A stretch of DNA of 8,403 nt. Source: Verrucomicrobiota bacterium. Lineage in GTDB: Bacteria > Verrucomicrobiota > Verrucomicrobiia > Limisphaerales > JADLHS01. Made by a program: the position numbers and the translations under genes. The notes beneath the pieces are model-generated. The model saw nothing but the letters and a program-made list of their open reading frames with translations, was not told the DNA's origin and ran no database searches. Position 1 is the first letter of the stretch. Every line of letters starts with the position of its first letter. Shown piece by piece: positions 6,482 through 8,403 of this stretch. Location: NCBI GenBank assembly GCA_025360895.1, contig JANYBF010000025.1, positions 1-8,403 on the forward strand, read 5' to 3'.

Positions 6482-8403
6482 GTAGACAATTCAAAATTCA
6501 AAATTCAAAATGTAAAATGGCCGGGTTGCACCTCGTGCTCATTTTTAATTTTTCATTTTTAATTTTAAATTGCTCGTTCGCTGCCGATCTCACGCCCGCT
6601 CAAACCCAGTTCTTCGAGAACAAAATCCGCCCGCTGCTCGCCGATAATTGTTACAAGTGCCACAGTCAATCGTCCGAGAAAGTCAAAGGTGGTCTGCTGC
6701 TCGACACGCGCGAAGGCACACTCAAAGGTGGCGAGACCGGTCCTGCCGTCGTTCCCGGCGACTTGGAAAAAAGCCTGCTCATCAAAGCCGTGCGTTACAC
6801 CGACCCGGATCTGCAGATGCCGCCCAAGGACAAAAAACTTTCCGCCCAGCAAATCGCTGATCTGGAAGCGTGGGTGAAAATGGGTGCGCCCGATCCGCGC
6901 ATCGCTACACCGGCACAGAAGGCGTTGAAAGATTCCGGCAAAGATCACTGGGCCTGGCAACCACTCACAAAACCCAACGTCCCTGAGGCAAAGGATGCCG
7001 CTTGGGCCAAGACTCCCGTGGACAAATTCATCCTGGCAAAGCTGGATGAGAAGAACATGAAGCCAAATCCGCCGGCGGACAAGCGCACTTTGATCCGCCG
7101 CGCTACGTTCGATCTCATCGGCCTACCGCCCACGATGGAAGAAGTCGACGCTTTCCTCAAAGACGAATCACGCGACGCCTTTGAAAAGGTGGTGGATCGT
7201 CTGCTCGCCTCGCCGCATTACGGCGAGCGCTGGGGCCGCCATTGGCTCGACGTGGCACGTTACAGTGACACCAAAGGCCAGATTAAACGCCAGCGTGAAG
7301 ACCCCAATTATCCCTACGCCTGGACCTACCGCGACTACGTGATCAAAAGCTTTAACGACGACAAGCCCTACAACGTCTTCATCATCGAACAACTGGCCGC
7401 CGACAAGCTTCCCGCCACCAAGCGAAATCCCACCAACCTCACCGCCCTCGGCTTCCTGACTGTCGGCGATCGCTTCATGGGCATGCCAAACGACATCGTC
7501 AATGATCGGATTGATGTGGTGACGAAAGGCTTTCTGGGTTTGACCGTTTCGTGCGCCCGTTGCCACGACCACAAATTCGACCCGATCCCGACGAAGGATT
7601 ATTATTCGTTGCACGGCATCTTTGCGAGCACCACCGAGCCGGCGGTGGAAACGGTGGTTCAGAAGATCGAAAACACGCCCGACTATCTCGATTACTACAA
7701 GCAGCGAAACCAGCTGGAAGACAAGAAGGAACAATTGACGACGCAGTTCCGGGAGTTGCGACGCACCCGCGATCGCGAAAAGCTCCGCGAACTTCAGCGC
7801 GAAATCCGCCAGAATGCCGGCGACGTGGCACAGTTGGAAATGACCCATCCCGGCGCGCCCATGCGGGCGATGCGAGTGCAGGACTCCACCCGACCGCACG
7901 ATTCGCCAGTGTTCATTCGCGGCGAAGCTGAAAACAAAGGTCCTATTGCGCCGCGGCGTTTTCTCGAAATCCTTTCCCCCACGAATCGCCCGGCCCTCAC
8001 CAACGGCAGCGGCCGGCTCGAATTGGCCCATGCCATCGTCAACCCCGCTAATCCGCTGACGCCCCGCGTAATGGTTAATCGCATCTGGCAGCATCACTTT
8101 GGGGAAGGCTTTGTCACCACGCCCGACGACTTCGGCACGATGTCCGAACCGCCGAGCCATCCGGAATTACTTGATTATCTGGCGTCACAGTTCGTGGCTG
8201 AAGGCTGGAGCATCAAGAAAATCCACCGGTTGATCATGCTTTCGAGCGTGTATCAACAGACCACGGAGAACAACCCACGGTATGCGCAGACAGATCCTTT
8301 CAACCGTCTGCTCTGGCGGGCGAACATTCAGCGGCTGGAATTTGAGACGTTGCGCGATTCGCTGCTGGCCATCGGTGGCGCGCTGGACGGGAAAATGTAT
8401 GGC
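6478..8403 (+). CDS. PSCyt1-DUF1549-DUF1553 secreted cytochrome-like protein (partial, runs off right edge)
   Basis: The frame stays open to the window end, giving 642 codons from a GTG at 6478 that overlaps the DUF1501 stop (GTGA). I prefer this start because AAGGGGA (6464-6470) lies 7 nt upstream and because it gives a basic n-region (R3, K6, K11, K13). The alternative is the ATG at 6517, which gives an unusually uncharged signal peptide and has no ribosome site. From the GTG, the signal peptide runs to SFA (33-35). PSCyt1 (about 40-140) contains the haem motif CYKCH (58-62) and MPPKDKKLS. DUF1549 (about 178-390) contains VDKFILAKLDEK, ASPHYGERWGRHWLDVARYSD and a second CxxCH, CARCHDHKFDPIPTKDYY (from 359). 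A charged coiled-coil-like stretch (about 405-445) leads into DUF1553, recognisable by RLELAHAIVNP, RVMVNRIWQHHFG and PSHPELLDYLA; it is cut off. The domain order is that of planctomycete/verrucomicrobial PSD1-type proteins. It is probably a periplasmic c-type cytochrome partner of the DUF1501 protein. Confidence 0.93.
   Translation, partial: MSRQFKIQNSKCKMAGLHLVLIFNFSFLILNCSFAADLTPAQTQFFENKIRPLLADNCYKCHSQSSEKVKGGLLLDTREGTLKGGETGPAVVPGDLEKSLLIKAVRYTDPDLQMPPKDKKLSAQQIADLEAWVKMGAPDPRIATPAQKALKDSGKDHWAWQPLTKPNVPEAKDAAWAKTPVDKFILAKLDEKNMKPNPPADKRTLIRRATFDLIGLPPTMEEVDAFLKDESRDAFEKVVDRLLASPHYGERWGRHWLDVARYSDTKGQIKRQREDPNYPYAWTYRDYVIKSFNDDKPYNVFIIEQLAADKLPATKRNPTNLTALGFLTVGDRFMGMPNDIVNDRIDVVTKGFLGLTVSCARCHDHKFDPIPTKDYYSLHGIFASTTEPAVETVVQKIENTPDYLDYYKQRNQLEDKKEQLTTQFRELRRTRDREKLRELQREIRQNAGDVAQLEMTHPGAPMRAMRVQDSTRPHDSPVFIRGEAENKGPIAPRRFLEILSPTNRPALTNGSGRLELAHAIVNPANPLTPRVMVNRIWQHHFGEGFVTTPDDFGTMSEPPSHPELLDYLASQFVAEGWSIKKIHRLIMLSSVYQQTTENNPRYAQTDPFNRLLWRANIQRLEFETLRDSLLAIGGALDGKMYG
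6488..6571. repeat. AT-rich palindromic repeat of 7-bp units spanning a signal-peptide sequence
   Basis: Two 32-bp arms, 6488-6519 and 6540-6571, are inverted copies matching at 26 of 32 positions, around a 20-bp GC-rich centre (6520-6539). The left arm is built from 7-bp units (ATTCAAA repeated) and the right arm from TTTTTAA/TTTTTCA-type units. It stands out sharply from the GC-rich surroundings. In the frame of the cytochrome-like gene the left arm reads as the basic FKIQNSK and the right arm as the hydrophobic LIFNFSFLILN, so the repeat supplies most of the signal peptide. Confidence 0.85.

Noticed and set aside
6510..6515. ATG at 6510 as a start codon
   Set aside because: It is followed immediately by TAA.
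6488..6571. CRISPR-like or terminator reading of the AT-rich repeat
   Set aside because: The units are 7 bp without spacers, and the structure lies between coupled genes within coding sequence, so neither a CRISPR array nor a terminator fits.
7168..8160. Long minus-strand open frame (330 codons)
   Set aside because: It is antisense to the DUF1549/DUF1553 coding sequence, which has unmistakable family motifs.

Overview
The window looks like chromosome of a GC-rich bacterium of the Verrucomicrobia/Planctomycetes group. The main evidence is a DUF1501 protein next to a PSCyt1-DUF1549-DUF1553 cytochrome-like protein, a pair expanded in those phyla. Mostly absent Shine-Dalgarno motifs and three families of palindromic repeats, including protein-coding ones, also fit. 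I lean to Verrucomicrobia (inference from general knowledge of these gene families; no search was possible).

Layout. (1) 1-586, minus strand: the 5' end of a YjgR/DUF853 HerA-type ATPase gene runs off the left edge, preceded by a small membrane-protein gene. (2) 587-1049: no gene is seen; it holds a 150-bp REP-like inverted repeat (715-864). (3) 1050-1571, plus strand: an uncharacterised 173-residue protein whose DNA is clearly poorer in GC than its neighbours. (4) 1694-4975, minus strand: an apparent operon of a zinc-ribbon/transmembrane protein gene followed after 6 bp by hrpB, a DEAH-box RNA helicase. (5) 4976-5050: a divergent promoter region. (6) 5051-8403, plus strand: a Tat-exported DUF1501 protein and a secreted protein with two CxxCH motifs, whose start probably overlaps the DUF1501 stop codon by 4 bp; the second gene runs off the right edge.

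The most striking content is the repeats. Two 70-bp near-perfect palindromes sit in-frame inside hrpB and each adds about 24 residues (SRREEA...LLTSAAT type) to the helicase without breaking it. They resemble in principle the Rickettsia palindromic elements that insert into coding genes. A separate AT-rich palindrome (6488-6571), built from 7-bp units, spans the start of the cytochrome-like gene and supplies nearly all of its signal peptide. A third family, the REP-like pair, is intergenic. So two of the three repeat families here have become protein sequence.

Functionally, the DUF1501 and PSCyt1 genes form one translationally coupled export unit. The hrpB operon pairs an RNA helicase with an uncharacterised membrane protein. 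The remaining genes have no evident link to each other.
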